Of a stretch of 64,000 bases of DNA, positions 17,732-26,103 are shown in pieces; the stretch's first letter is position 1, and the number at the start of each line of letters is the position of its first letter. Source of the stretch: an uncultured Massilia sp. Its GTDB lineage: Bacteria; Pseudomonadota; Gammaproteobacteria; Burkholderiales; Burkholderiaceae. Made by a program: the position numbers and the translations under genes. Where the stretch lies: NCBI GenBank assembly GCA_946481275.1, contig CAMLMV010000036.1:1-64000 (forward strand), written 5' to 3'. Below the pieces are notes generated by a model that had not been told where the DNA came from, ran no database searches, and worked only from the letters and a program-made list of their open reading frames with translations.

Positions 17732-18508
17732 GTGGGGATTGAAGTCAATTTCGAAGGAAAGATCGCGATGGTCACGGGCGCATCCAGCGGGTTGGGTGCG
17801 CGGTTCGCCAAGGCGCTGGCCGGCGCCGGGGCGCAGGTCGTGCTCGCGTCGCGCCGCATCGAGCGCCTGAAGGAATTGCGTGCCGAGATCGAGGCGGACG
17901 GCGGTGCGGCCCACGTCGTGGCGCTGGACGTGACGGACCTGGCCAGCATCAAGGCCGCGATCGCCCACGCGGAGACGGAAGCGGGGCCGATCGACATCCT
18001 CGTCAACAACTCCGGCGTCTCGACGACGCAGCGCCTGCTCGACGTGAGCGAGGAAGACTACGGCTACGTGATGGACACGAACCTGCGCGGCGCCTTCTTC
18101 ATGGCCCAGCAGACTGCGAAGCGGATGATCCAGCGCGCGAAGGGCGACCCGAAGAAGCAACACCGCATCGTCAACATCGCGTCCGTCGCGGGCCTGCGCG
18201 TGCTGCCGCAGATCGGCGTGTACTGCATGAGCAAGGCGGGCGTCGTGCAGATGACGAAGGCGATGGCCGTCGAGTGGGGCCGCTACGGCATCAACGTGAA
18301 CGCCATCTGCCCGGGCTATATCGCGACCGAGATGAACGAGGATTATTTCGACACGGAGCAGGGCAAGAAGCTGATCGAGATGCTGCCGCGCCGCCGCACG
18401 GGCAAGCCGGAAGATCTCGACGGTTTGCTGCTGCTGCTCGCGGCCGAGGAAGCCCATTTCATCAATGGCGCCATCATCACGGCCGACGACGGCATGACGG
18501 CGCAATGA
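17732..18508 (+). CDS. SDR family oxidoreductase
   Basis: 258 residues from a GTG start with GGGGG 8 bases upstream. Classical short-chain dehydrogenase: the cofactor motif 'TGASSGLGARFAKAL' (residues 14-28), 'NNSG' near 92, catalytic Ser in 'IVNIASVAG' and the Y-x-x-x-K as 'YCMSKAG' near 170. The substrate is unknown; the 'DMLLL...FINGAIITADDGMTAQ' type C-terminus resembles acyl-CoA-linked dehydrogenases. Its stop overlaps the start of the following hydrolase (ATGA), so the two are translationally coupled. Confidence 0.85.
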   Translation: MGIEVNFEGKIAMVTGASSGLGARFAKALAGAGAQVVLASRRIERLKELRAEIEADGGAAHVVALDVTDLASIKAAIAHAETEAGPIDILVNNSGVSTTQRLLDVSEEDYGYVMDTNLRGAFFMAQQTAKRMIQRAKGDPKKQHRIVNIASVAGLRVLPQIGVYCMSKAGVVQMTKAMAVEWGRYGINVNAICPGYIATEMNEDYFDTEQGKKLIEMLPRRRTGKPEDLDGLLLLLAAEEAHFINGAIITADDGMTAQ

Positions 18509-19272
18509 GCGCGTCCCGGCCGCGGCTCCTGCTGATCCACGGCCTGCTCGGCTCACTGGATTATTTCGAGCCGCGGCGCTACCTGCCCGGCGTCGACATT
18601 TTTACGCCCGATCTCATCGGCTACGGCCAGCGCCGCAGCGAGGACGCCCACATCACGCTGCCCGACCAGGCCGCCATGCTGGCCCGCTTCCTGCACGACG
18701 AGATCGGCAGCCCGGCCTGGGTGCTGGGCCACAGCGTGGGCGGCGCCGTCGCGATGCTGCTGGCCGACCTCGTGCCGGAGCTCGTGCGCGGCGTCATCAA
18801 TGTCGAGGGCAACTTCACGTTGAAGGACGCCTTCTGGACGGGCCGCATCGCCGCCTTGCCCGACGCCGATTGGGCCGCGGAATACGGCGCGATGGAAGCG
18901 AACCCGGCCGCGTGGCTGGAAAAAAGCGGCGTCGAGGCGAGCGACGAGCGCATCGCGTGGGCGACGGAGATCCTCGCGAATCAGCCGTACACGACCGTGC
19001 AAAAGATGGCGCAATCCGTGCTCGACACGACCGGCGCGCCCGATTACCTGGGCTGCGTCGGCCGCGTCCTGGCGCGCGCGACGCCGCTGTACCTCGTGGG
19101 CGGCGAACAGTCCAGCGCCGGGTGGGACGTGCCCGACTGGGTGCTGGCGCAGGCGCGCCGCGTGTGCATACAGCCGAAGACGGGGCACATGATGATGCTG
19201 GAAGATCCGGGGAATTTTTGCCGGATCGTCGAGTCCACCCTCTACGAAGAGAACTGCCGTTCCGGCGCTTGA
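18505..19272 (+). CDS. Alpha/beta hydrolase
   Basis: 255 residues. The oxyanion loop 'LLIHGLLGSLDY', the nucleophile elbow 'GHSVGG' (Ser near residue 77) and a late His in 'KTGHMMMLEDP' make a complete catalytic triad scaffold. The substrate is not predictable. It overlaps the SDR by 4 bases and is followed 41 bases later by a thioesterase. The three genes could form a small acyl-metabolism operon. Confidence 0.83.
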   Translation: MSASRPRLLLIHGLLGSLDYFEPRRYLPGVDIFTPDLIGYGQRRSEDAHITLPDQAAMLARFLHDEIGSPAWVLGHSVGGAVAMLLADLVPELVRGVINVEGNFTLKDAFWTGRIAALPDADWAAEYGAMEANPAAWLEKSGVEASDERIAWATEILANQPYTTVQKMAQSVLDTTGAPDYLGCVGRVLARATPLYLVGGEQSSAGWDVPDWVLAQARRVCIQPKTGHMMMLEDPGNFCRIVESTLYEENCRSGA

Positions 19273-19313
19273 CGCCGTATCATGCCGGCTTTTGGCAACG
19301 ACGTAGAGCAACG

Positions 19314-19733
19314 ATGACTCAAAAGAAGCAGGTCCACACCATGCGCCAGGCCATCCGCTGGGGCGACATGGATGCATTCGGCCACGTGAACAACACGGTG
19401 TATTTCCGGTACATGGAGAGCGGGCGCATCGCCTTCCTCGAACAGGCGGCGGGCGACCTCGACATCCAGGGCGAAGGCCCCGTGATCGTCACGGCCTATT
19501 GCAGCTTCATCAGGCAACTGAAGTATCCGGGCGAGATCGAGATCCGCACGTTCGCCGGTCCGGCGGGACGCTCCAGTTTCGAAGTGACGCACGAGATCCG
19601 CATGGTCGACGAGCACGGCAATGCCGACGTCGTGGCCGCGGAGGGCGGGGGCAAGGTCGTCTGGATCGATTTCGCGGCCGAGAAGTCCGTGCCGTTGCCG
19701 GCGCGGGTGCGGGAGATGCTGCCGGCGGGATGA
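19314..19733 (+). CDS. 4HBT-type acyl-CoA thioesterase
   Basis: 139 residues, hotdog fold. The active-site segment 'WGDMDAFGHVNNTVYFRYME' (residues 15-34) has the catalytic Asp and the 'GHVNN' signature of 4-hydroxybenzoyl-CoA thioesterase-like and YbgC-like proteins. It hydrolyses an acyl-CoA in the cytoplasm; the exact substrate is unknown. It is the last gene before the aryl polyene cluster but is separated from it by 239 bases, so it is probably not part of it. Confidence 0.87.
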   Translation: MTQKKQVHTMRQAIRWGDMDAFGHVNNTVYFRYMESGRIAFLEQAAGDLDIQGEGPVIVTAYCSFIRQLKYPGEIEIRTFAGPAGRSSFEVTHEIRMVDEHGNADVVAAEGGGKVVWIDFAAEKSVPLPARVREMLPAG

Positions 19734-19740
19734 ATCCCCC

Positions 19741-19766
19741 CACGCGGGAGGGCATCGTCCCGCGTG
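19741..19766 (+). terminator. 9-bp perfect hairpin after the thioesterase gene
   Basis: CACGCGGGA pairs perfectly with TCCCGCGTG around an 8-base loop, 7 bases after the thioesterase stop. There is no T-run, so termination would have to be Rho-assisted or weak. Confidence 0.4.
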
Positions 19767-19972
19767 TGACATTCCGTGAATCTTTTGCCCGTGTTTACGT
19801 GGCAATATCCCCCCTTCGCCCGCGACCGTGGGCGATGTCCTGAGCATGCCCGCATGTTGCGAAACGGTGCAATTACGGCATGAAATTATTCCTGTAGGCA
19901 AACCTTGGGATTATAATAATTACCGTTTGTCCATGTCGCACGATTGCGGCGCTTTCCCCTGGCTTGTGATTT
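19767..19972 (+). promoter_or_regulatory. Upstream region of the aryl polyene cluster
   Basis: This AT-rich region holds a perfect TATAAT at 19912-19917, 56 bases before the first ATG. No convincing -35 hexamer sits 16-18 bases upstream of it, which would fit a promoter needing an activator. No gene was seen in the region. It is the only long gap before about 16 kb of genes with overlapping or near-overlapping ends. Confidence 0.5.
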
Positions 19973-20707
19973 ATGTCTGAGAACGAGGTCGTCTTTTCCA
20001 TTGCCCGCCACGCGGCATGGGCACCCGGCGTCACCTCGCCCGAGCGGTGGGAGGCGTGGACGCGCGAGCCCTGGCGGCTCGCCGGCGCCGACGAGCCGAA
20101 GGTGGCCGCCATGCCCGCCATGCTGCGCCGGCGTGCCGGCCAGCTGGGTCGGATGGCGCTCGAAGTCGCGTACGAATGCCTGGGGCAGCGTACGGACGTG
20201 CCGACCGTGTTCTGTTCGCGTCACGGCGAGGTGGGGCGCGCCGTCGACCTCCTCGACGACCTGGCGCGTGGCGAACCGCTGTCGCCCACGGCGTTCGGCC
20301 TGGCCGTGCACAATGCCAGCGCGGGCCTGTTCTCGATCGCGCGCGCGGACCGCGCGAACCACGTGGCGCTGGCGGCCGGTTCCGCCACGCTCGAACACGC
20401 CGTAATCGAAGCCTGCGGCCTGCTGGCCGACGGCGCCGACATGGTCCTGCTGGTGGCCTGCGATGCGCCGCTGCCGGACGTGCTGGCCGGCTTCGAGGAT
20501 TGCGACGAGCAGCCGTATGCATTCGCCTGGGCGATGGTGCCCGCCGCCGCGCAGCCCGTGCGGCTGTCGTGGCGCGCAGGACAGGCGAGCGCCGCGGCGC
20601 CGCGCCAGCCCGGCGCGCTGGATGTCCTGCGCTTCCATCTCGCGCAGGCGCCCACGCTCGTGCGCCATGCCGCCGGGCGCCGCTGGACCTGGTGCCGCGA
20701 TGCTTGA
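19973..20707 (+). CDS. apeC: Aryl polyene chain length factor, ApeC-like
   Basis: 244 residues of the beta-ketoacyl-synthase N-terminal-like family (Ketoacyl-synt_2). It is far shorter than an active ketosynthase and lacks the Cys-His-His set; only a 'VHNASAGLFSIAR' stretch resembles a ketosynthase active-site region. In known aryl polyene systems the corresponding short protein pairs with the ketosynthase ApeO as a chain length factor. It opens the cluster here. The last 8 bases overlap the next gene. The role is inferred from family and position. Confidence 0.8.
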   Translation: MSENEVVFSIARHAAWAPGVTSPERWEAWTREPWRLAGADEPKVAAMPAMLRRRAGQLGRMALEVAYECLGQRTDVPTVFCSRHGEVGRAVDLLDDLARGEPLSPTAFGLAVHNASAGLFSIARADRANHVALAAGSATLEHAVIEACGLLADGADMVLLVACDAPLPDVLAGFEDCDEQPYAFAWAMVPAAAQPVRLSWRAGQASAAAPRQPGALDVLRFHLAQAPTLVRHAAGRRWTWCRDA

Positions 20708-21473
20708 CAGGATCGGTCTCGGCTGGCGTGTGTTCGCGACCGGCCTGAGTTTTGCGCTGTTCGGACTGGGCGGCCTGCTGCTGCGGGTGCTCGTCTTTCC
20801 CCTGCTGGCGCTGTGTGTGACCGATACGGCGGCCCGCGTGCGCGCCGCGCGCGCCACCGTGCGCCTGAGCTTTCGCGCGTTCGTCGGCATCATGCGCGGG
20901 CTCGGCGTGCTGCGCTACGAACTGCACGGGATCGACAAGCTCGATCGCGAAGGCCAGCTGATCCTGGCCAACCACCCCACCTTGATCGACACGGTCTTCC
21001 TGATGGCCTTCGTGCGCAACGCCGACTGCATCGTCAAGGGCGGCCTGTGGACCAACCCGTTCACGCGGGGACCGGTGCGCGCGGCCGGCTATATCTGCAA
21101 CGACCGCGGTCCGGAACTGATCGAGGATTGCATCGCCTCGCTGCGCGCGGGCGGGAACCTGATCATTTTTCCCGAGGGGACGCGCACGCCGCGCGGCGAG
21201 CCGCCCGCGCTCAAGCGGGGCGCCGCCAACATCGCCGTGCGCGGTGCGCGGCCGGTGACGCCGGTGCGTATCTCGTGCGAACCGCTCACGCTGGGCAAGG
21301 GCGACAAATGGTGGCATGTGCCGCCGCGCCGGGCCAGCTTTCGCATCGACGTCATGGACGATATCGGCACCGAGCGTTTTCTCGCGCCCGGCGTGGCGGA
21401 CGTCGTGGCCGCGCGGCGCCTGACGGACTACCTGCAACACTATTTTATGGAAGAAGACCAGCAACATGCTTGA
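20700..21473 (+). CDS. Lysophospholipid acyltransferase-like protein (ApeD position)
   Basis: 257 residues. N-terminal membrane segment (about 8-40), then the PlsC domain with the 'NHPTLID' HX4D motif near residue 85 and 'FPEGTRTPRGE' near 160. It probably transfers an acyl group, perhaps attaching the polyene to a lipid, at the inner membrane. It overlaps both neighbours by 8 bases. The second gene of aryl polyene clusters is usually an acyltransferase of this type. Confidence 0.83.
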   Translation: MLDRIGLGWRVFATGLSFALFGLGGLLLRVLVFPLLALCVTDTAARVRAARATVRLSFRAFVGIMRGLGVLRYELHGIDKLDREGQLILANHPTLIDTVFLMAFVRNADCIVKGGLWTNPFTRGPVRAAGYICNDRGPELIEDCIASLRAGGNLIIFPEGTRTPRGEPPALKRGAANIAVRGARPVTPVRISCEPLTLGKGDKWWHVPPRRASFRIDVMDDIGTERFLAPGVADVVAARRLTDYLQHYFMEEDQQHA

Positions 21474-21720
21474 ACAGGAAGTGAAGGAACTGATCGTCGA
21501 CGTGCTCCAGCTCGAAGACATCGAAGCGGCGGACATTGACAGCGAGGCGCCGCTGTTCGTCGAAGGTCTGGGGCTGGACTCGATCGACGCCCTGGAAATC
21601 GGCGTGGCGCTGCAGAAGCGCTACGGCATCACGCTGTCGCCCGAAGCGCAGGAAACCCGGCGGCATTTTGCATCGGTGCGCGCGCTCGCAGCGATGATCG
21701 AAACCCACCGCAAGAAATAG
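21466..21720 (+). CDS. apeE: Acyl carrier protein, ApeE-like
   Basis: 84 residues, acidic, four-helix ACP. The phosphopantetheine site is Ser39 in 'GLGLDSIDALE'. The DSID variant, rather than DSLE/DSLD, is typical of the ACPs of aryl polyene clusters. It carries the growing chain in the cytoplasm. It overlaps the acyltransferase gene by 8 bases and is followed 9 bases later by a second ACP. Confidence 0.88.
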   Translation: MLEQEVKELIVDVLQLEDIEAADIDSEAPLFVEGLGLDSIDALEIGVALQKRYGITLSPEAQETRRHFASVRALAAMIETHRKK

Positions 21721-21729
21721 GAGCAGGCC

Positions 21730-22026
21730 ATGGTAGCCCTGAACGAAATGAGCCGCGACGAACTGTTCGCGTGGGTCGCGGACCTCCTGGCCGAGATGTT
21801 CGAACTCGATCGCGCGGCGCTGACCCCCGCGTCGAACCTGTACGCGGACCTCGACATCGACAGCATCGATGCCGTCGACCTGGCCGTGAAGCTCAAGCAG
21901 ATGACCGGCAAGCGCCTGCAGCCGGAAGTCTTCAAGACCATCCGCACGATCGGCGACGTGGTCGATGCGCTGGCCGGTCTGGCCCAGGCCGAGCCCGAAC
22001 CGCAATCCGAAGCGCAGGCCGTCTGA
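21730..22026 (+). CDS. apeF: Acyl carrier protein, ApeF-like
   Basis: 98 residues. Ser45 in 'LDIDSIDAVDL' is the phosphopantetheine site. The fold is a normal ACP up to about residue 82, followed by an acidic, low-complexity tail (alternating Glu, Pro and Gln). The two ACPs in tandem, with different surrounding helices, suggest distinct partners, for example starter loading versus elongation. GGAG precedes the ATG. Confidence 0.88.
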   Translation: MVALNEMSRDELFAWVADLLAEMFELDRAALTPASNLYADLDIDSIDAVDLAVKLKQMTGKRLQPEVFKTIRTIGDVVDALAGLAQAEPEPQSEAQAV

Positions 22027-22030
22027 TCCG

Positions 22031-22576
22031 ATGGCGTGGAACGTCCTGGCGGGTGCGCTGACGCTCGTCTATCCGCTGGCGATCTGGTTCGGCCATGGCA
22101 CCATCGAGCCGCGCTGGCTCGCCGGCCTGCTGTTGCTGGCGGCGGCCACGCGCCTGCCGGCGCTGAGGCTGAGCGCGGCCGCGCGCTGGTCGGCCGCGGC
22201 CGCGCTGGGACTGGCCGCGCTCGCGATCGGCGCGAATGCCGTGCTGCCCCTGAAGCTGTATCCGGTGCTCGTCAATGCTGCGTTCCTGGCCGCTTTCGGC
22301 TGGAGCCTCGTGCACGGCCCGTCGATGGTCGAACGCTTCGCGCGCCTGCGCGAGCCCGACCTGCCGCCGGCCGCGGTCGGCTACACGCGGCGCGTGACGC
22401 AGGCATGGTGCGTATTCTTCGCCGCCAACGGCACGGTCGCGCTGCTCACGGCCGTGTTCGCGCCGGAAGCCGTGTGGTCGCTGTACACGGGCGTCGTCTC
22501 GTATGTGTTGATGGGCCTGATGTTCGGCGGCGAATACCTGCTGCGCATGCGTTTCCGGCGGCTGCACCATGCGTGA
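22031..22576 (+). CDS. COG4648-type membrane protein (ApeG position)
   Basis: 181 residues with about five hydrophobic segments: 3-22, 28-45, 55-72, 75-95 and 130-165. 'AWCVFFAANGTVALLTA' and 'YTGVVSYVLMGLMFGGEY' are characteristic of the membrane protein found in nearly all aryl polyene clusters. Its role is unknown. It starts 4 bases after the second ACP and overlaps the ligase gene by 8 bases. Confidence 0.83.
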   Translation: MAWNVLAGALTLVYPLAIWFGHGTIEPRWLAGLLLLAAATRLPALRLSAAARWSAAAALGLAALAIGANAVLPLKLYPVLVNAAFLAAFGWSLVHGPSMVERFARLREPDLPPAAVGYTRRVTQAWCVFFAANGTVALLTAVFAPEAVWSLYTGVVSYVLMGLMFGGEYLLRMRFRRLHHA

Positions 22577-24287
22577 CCTGTTCACCGCTCTCGCCGCGCG
22601 TTCCCCGGATGCGCCGGCCGGCTGGCGCCCCGGTGAATCGGTCAGCCACGGGGCGCTGCTGGCGCGCGTGCGTGCGTGGGCCGCGCTGGGCCGCCGCACC
22701 GGTCCCGGGCCGGTCGCGCTGTACCACGAGGACAGCCTGGAATTCGCGGCCGCCCTCATCGGCGCCTGGCTCGCGGAGAAGACGGTCTGGCTGCCGGCCG
22801 ACGTCCTGCCCGCGACCTGCGCCGCGCTGGCCGGCAATGTCGACGCGTTCTGGGGCGACTTCCCCGCAACCCACGCGCCGCAGGCGCCCGACAACACCGA
22901 CGACGCCGGCATCGACTGGCGCACGCGGTCGCCCGACTTTCCCGCGCTCGTGGTGTTCACGTCCGGGACGACGGGCACGCCGGTCCCGATCCCAAAACTC
23001 TTCTCCCAGCTGACGAGCGAGCTCGATGCGCTGGAGACGCAGTTCGGCGCCGCGCTGGGCCCTGCGGACGTCGTCGCCACCGTATCGCACCAGCATATCT
23101 ACGGCCTGCTGTTCCGCGTCCTGTGGCCGCTTGCCGCGGGCCGTCCGGTGCATGCGGCACGCCACGAATATCCCGAAACGCTGGCGCCGGCGCTGGCCGC
23201 GCGTCCCTGCGTGCTGCTGGCCAGTCCGGCCCACCTGAAGCGCCTGCCGGACCACCTCGACTGGCGCGGCGCGGCCGCCAACCTGCGCGCTGTGTTCTCG
23301 TCCGGCGGCATGCTGGACGCCGCGGCGGCACGGCACGCGGGCGCGCTGCTCGGCCGGACGCCCATCGAAGTGTACGGCAGTTCCGAGACCGGAGGCATCG
23401 CCTGGCGCCAGCGCGCGGACACCGCCGACGAAGGCTGGGCGGCGCTGCCGGGCGTAGCCTGGCGGTGCGATGCCGACGGCCTGCTCGCCGTGCGTTCCGC
23501 CCAGGCGGGCACGGATGACTGGCTGGTTCTCGCCGACCGCGTCGACGACCTGGGCGACGGCCGCTTCGCGCTGCGCGGCCGCGCCGACCGTATCGTCAAG
23601 GTCGAGGAAAAACGCATCTCGCTCGACGCCATCGAGGCGGCCCTGATGGCGGGCGGCCTGGCGCGCGAGGCGCGCGTGCTCGCGTGCCCGCACGACGGCC
23701 AGGGACGCCAGGTGCTCGCGGCGTTCGTGGTGCCGTCGGAGGCCGGCCGCACCGTACTGGACGAGGGCGGCAAGACGGCACTGAACAACCGCCTGCGCGC
23801 GCAGCTGGCGCCTGGCCTGGATGCCGTGGCGTTGCCGCGCCGCTGGCGCTACCTGGACGCGCTGCCCGTCGATGCGCGCGGCAAGACGACGGCGGCGCAA
23901 CTCCTTGCGCTGCTCGATCCGGCACCGGCGCGCCCGCGCCACCCGGCCGTGCGCGTGCTTGAGCAGGGCGACGCGCGCGTGCTGCTGGAGCTGACGGTGC
24001 CGGCCGACCTGCTGTACTTCGACGGCCATTTCGACGTCGCGCCCGTGCTGCCGGGCGTCGTGCAGGTCGACTGGGCCATCCACTATGGTGCGCACTACCT
24101 GGGCCGCGGCGGCAGCTTCGCCGGCATCCAGGCCCTGAAATTCCAGCAGATGATCCGTCCGGAACAGCCGGTGCGGCTCGAACTCTCGCGCGATGCCGCC
24201 AAAGGCAGCCTCGCATTCCGTTACTTTTCCGAGGCCGGCGCCCACGCCAGCGGACGTATCCTGTTCGGGCCCGACCAAGCATGCTGA
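22569..24287 (+). CDS. Acyl-AMP ligase fused to a hotdog dehydratase (ApeH-ApeI)
   Basis: 572 residues in two parts. Residues about 1-450 form an AMP-dependent ligase: 'VFTSGTTGTPVP' near 134, 'EVYGSSETGGI' near 270, 'LADRVDDLGDGRFALRGRADRIVKVEEKRIS' split over the hinge, then the mobile C-terminal domain. Residues about 455-572 form a FabZ/ApeI-like dehydratase with 'GHFDVAPVLPGVVQVDW'; His487 is the probable catalytic residue. The ligase would activate the aromatic starter for ACP loading and the dehydratase would act on 3-hydroxyacyl-ACP. In the described E. coli and Xenorhabdus systems these are separate proteins. It overlaps the next gene by 7 bases. Confidence 0.85.
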   Translation: MRDLFTALAARSPDAPAGWRPGESVSHGALLARVRAWAALGRRTGPGPVALYHEDSLEFAAALIGAWLAEKTVWLPADVLPATCAALAGNVDAFWGDFPATHAPQAPDNTDDAGIDWRTRSPDFPALVVFTSGTTGTPVPIPKLFSQLTSELDALETQFGAALGPADVVATVSHQHIYGLLFRVLWPLAAGRPVHAARHEYPETLAPALAARPCVLLASPAHLKRLPDHLDWRGAAANLRAVFSSGGMLDAAAARHAGALLGRTPIEVYGSSETGGIAWRQRADTADEGWAALPGVAWRCDADGLLAVRSAQAGTDDWLVLADRVDDLGDGRFALRGRADRIVKVEEKRISLDAIEAALMAGGLAREARVLACPHDGQGRQVLAAFVVPSEAGRTVLDEGGKTALNNRLRAQLAPGLDAVALPRRWRYLDALPVDARGKTTAAQLLALLDPAPARPRHPAVRVLEQGDARVLLELTVPADLLYFDGHFDVAPVLPGVVQVDWAIHYGAHYLGRGGSFAGIQALKFQQMIRPEQPVRLELSRDAAKGSLAFRYFSEAGAHASGRILFGPDQAC

Positions 24288-25363
24288 ACAAAAAATTCTC
24301 GCCAGCGCGCCAGAGCGCATTCGACGCCCGTTTCGACGCCCAGAAGATCGCCTTCGGCCCCGTCGTATTCCAGTGCGTGCGCTACGCATGGAAGCGCGGC
24401 ATCCTGCAGGCGGTGGCCGATGCGGGCGACGCGGGCCGGTCCACCGCCGAGCTCAATGCCGCAGGCGGCTGGAGCGAGTACGTGCTGAAGGTCGTGCTGG
24501 AGACGTGCCTGTCCGCCGGCGTCGTGTACCTGGAGGAGGGCCGCTGGGTGCTCGACAAGGCCGGCTTCGTCGTCCTCACCGATCCGATCACCCAGGTCAA
24601 CATCGACTTCAACCACGACGTCTGCTACCAGGCCCTGTTCGACCTCGAGCGTACGCTCGACGCCGAGCGGCCGCTCGGCCTGAAGGTGTTCGGCGACTGG
24701 TCCACGGTGTACGAGGGTCTGGCTCAGCTGCCGGAACCGGCGCGCACCAGCTGGTTTGCGTTCGACCATCATTATTCCGACGTGTCGTTCCCCGCGATCC
24801 TGCCCGACGTGTTCGCCACCAGACCGCGCAAGCTGATGGACATCGGCGCCAACACGGGCAAGTTCGCGCTCGCCGCACTGGGGTTTGACGCGCACGTCGA
24901 GCTGCATGCCGTCGACCTGCCGGGCCAGCTGGCGGTCCTCGACGGCAACCTCGCCGCGGCCGGCCTGCGCGAACGCGCCGTGCTGCATCCGACCGACATG
25001 CTGGACGACGCGGCGTCGCTCCCGGGCGGCATGGACATCGTCTGGATGAGCCAATTCCTCAGCTGCTTTTCCGAGGACGCGATCGCCAGCATCTTCCGCC
25101 GCGTGGCCGCGGCGCTGGCCCCACGCGGCCAGGTGCTCGTGATGGACACGTTCTGGGACCGCCAGCGCTTCGACATCGCGTCCTACTGCCTGATCAACAC
25201 GTCGCCGTACTTCAACAACCTCGCGAGCGGCAACAGCAAGGTGTACGAGAGCGGCGACTACATCCGTCTCGCGCGCGCCGCCGGGCTGGAACTGCAGACG
25301 GCGCGCGACGGCATCGGCTACTGTCATTCGCTGTTGCGCTTCGTCCGGGCGGAGAACGGCTGA
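24281..25363 (+). CDS. SAM-dependent methyltransferase
   Basis: 360 residues. The N-terminal winged-helix-like dimerisation part (about 20-110) is followed by a class I methyltransferase domain: SAM-binding 'LMDIGANTGKFALAAL' near residue 186, acidic 'LHAVDLPGQ' near 208, and 'VLVMDTFWDRQRFD' near 285. Aryl polyenes are usually methylated on the aromatic ring, so this is the likely O- or C-methyltransferase for the head group. It shares bases with both neighbours. Confidence 0.83.
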   Translation: MLNKKFSPARQSAFDARFDAQKIAFGPVVFQCVRYAWKRGILQAVADAGDAGRSTAELNAAGGWSEYVLKVVLETCLSAGVVYLEEGRWVLDKAGFVVLTDPITQVNIDFNHDVCYQALFDLERTLDAERPLGLKVFGDWSTVYEGLAQLPEPARTSWFAFDHHYSDVSFPAILPDVFATRPRKLMDIGANTGKFALAALGFDAHVELHAVDLPGQLAVLDGNLAAAGLRERAVLHPTDMLDDAASLPGGMDIVWMSQFLSCFSEDAIASIFRRVAAALAPRGQVLVMDTFWDRQRFDIASYCLINTSPYFNNLASGNSKVYESGDYIRLARAAGLELQTARDGIGYCHSLLRFVRAENG

Positions 25364-26103
25364 TGTTCCAGCCCTGCGTCGTCATCCCCGTCTACAACCA
25401 CGAGCACGCGATCGGCGGGGTGCTCGCGCAGGTGCTCGCGCACGGCCTGCCCGTGATCGTCGTCGACGACGGCTGCTCGGCCGCGTGCGCCGCGGTGCTC
25501 GACGGCCTGGCCGCCGCCCATCCGGCGCGCGTCGTGCTGGAGCGCCACGCCGTCAACCAGGGCAAGGGCGGGGCCGTGCTGACGGGCTTTGCGCGCGCCG
25601 CGCGCGACGGGTACACGCACGTGTTGCAGGTCGACGCGGACGGCCAGCACAGCGTGTCCGACGTGCCCCGCTTCCTCGCCGCCGCGCGCAAGGATCCGCA
25701 CGCCGTCATCGCGGGCTGCCCGGTGTACGACGAATCGGTGCCGGCGCTGCGCCTGTACGCGCGCTACCTGACGCACATCTGGGTATGGATCAACACGCTG
25801 TCGCTCGCGATCCGCGATTCGATGTGCGGCTTCCGCGTCTATCCGGTCGCGCCAGTGCTGGCGCTGGCGCGCCGCCGCCGGCTCGGCCTGCGCATGAACT
25901 TCGACATCGAGATCCTCGTGCGCCTGTACTGGGAGGGTCTCGCCATCGTCAACCTGCCCACGCACGTGGGCTATCCGGAAGACGGCGTGTCGCACTTCAA
26001 GGCCTGGACCGACAACGTCCTGATCTCGCGCCTGCACATGACGCTGTTCTTCGGCATGCTGCCGCGCATTCCTTCGCTGCTGGTGCGGGCATGGCGCAGC
26101 TAG
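25363..26103 (+). CDS. Family 2 glycosyltransferase
   Basis: 246 residues. GT-A fold with 'CVVIPVYNHEHAIGGVL' at the N-terminus, 'IVVDDGC' and the DxD-type 'VDADGQHSVSD' near residue 90. There is no membrane segment. It probably glycosylates the polyene or its lipid anchor. The next gene is a lipid A-type acyltransferase overlapping by 13 bases. In E. coli-type clusters these two activities are, as I recall, in one protein (ApeJ), which would make this a split version. Confidence 0.82.
   Translation: MFQPCVVIPVYNHEHAIGGVLAQVLAHGLPVIVVDDGCSAACAAVLDGLAAAHPARVVLERHAVNQGKGGAVLTGFARAARDGYTHVLQVDADGQHSVSDVPRFLAAARKDPHAVIAGCPVYDESVPALRLYARYLTHIWVWINTLSLAIRDSMCGFRVYPVAPVLALARRRRLGLRMNFDIEILVRLYWEGLAIVNLPTHVGYPEDGVSHFKAWTDNVLISRLHMTLFFGMLPRIPSLLVRAWRS

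Noticed and set aside
17732..19733. Including the SDR, hydrolase and thioesterase genes in the aryl polyene cluster
   Set aside because: A hairpin and a 239-base gap separate them from the cluster, and the cluster already has its own reductase and thioesterase.
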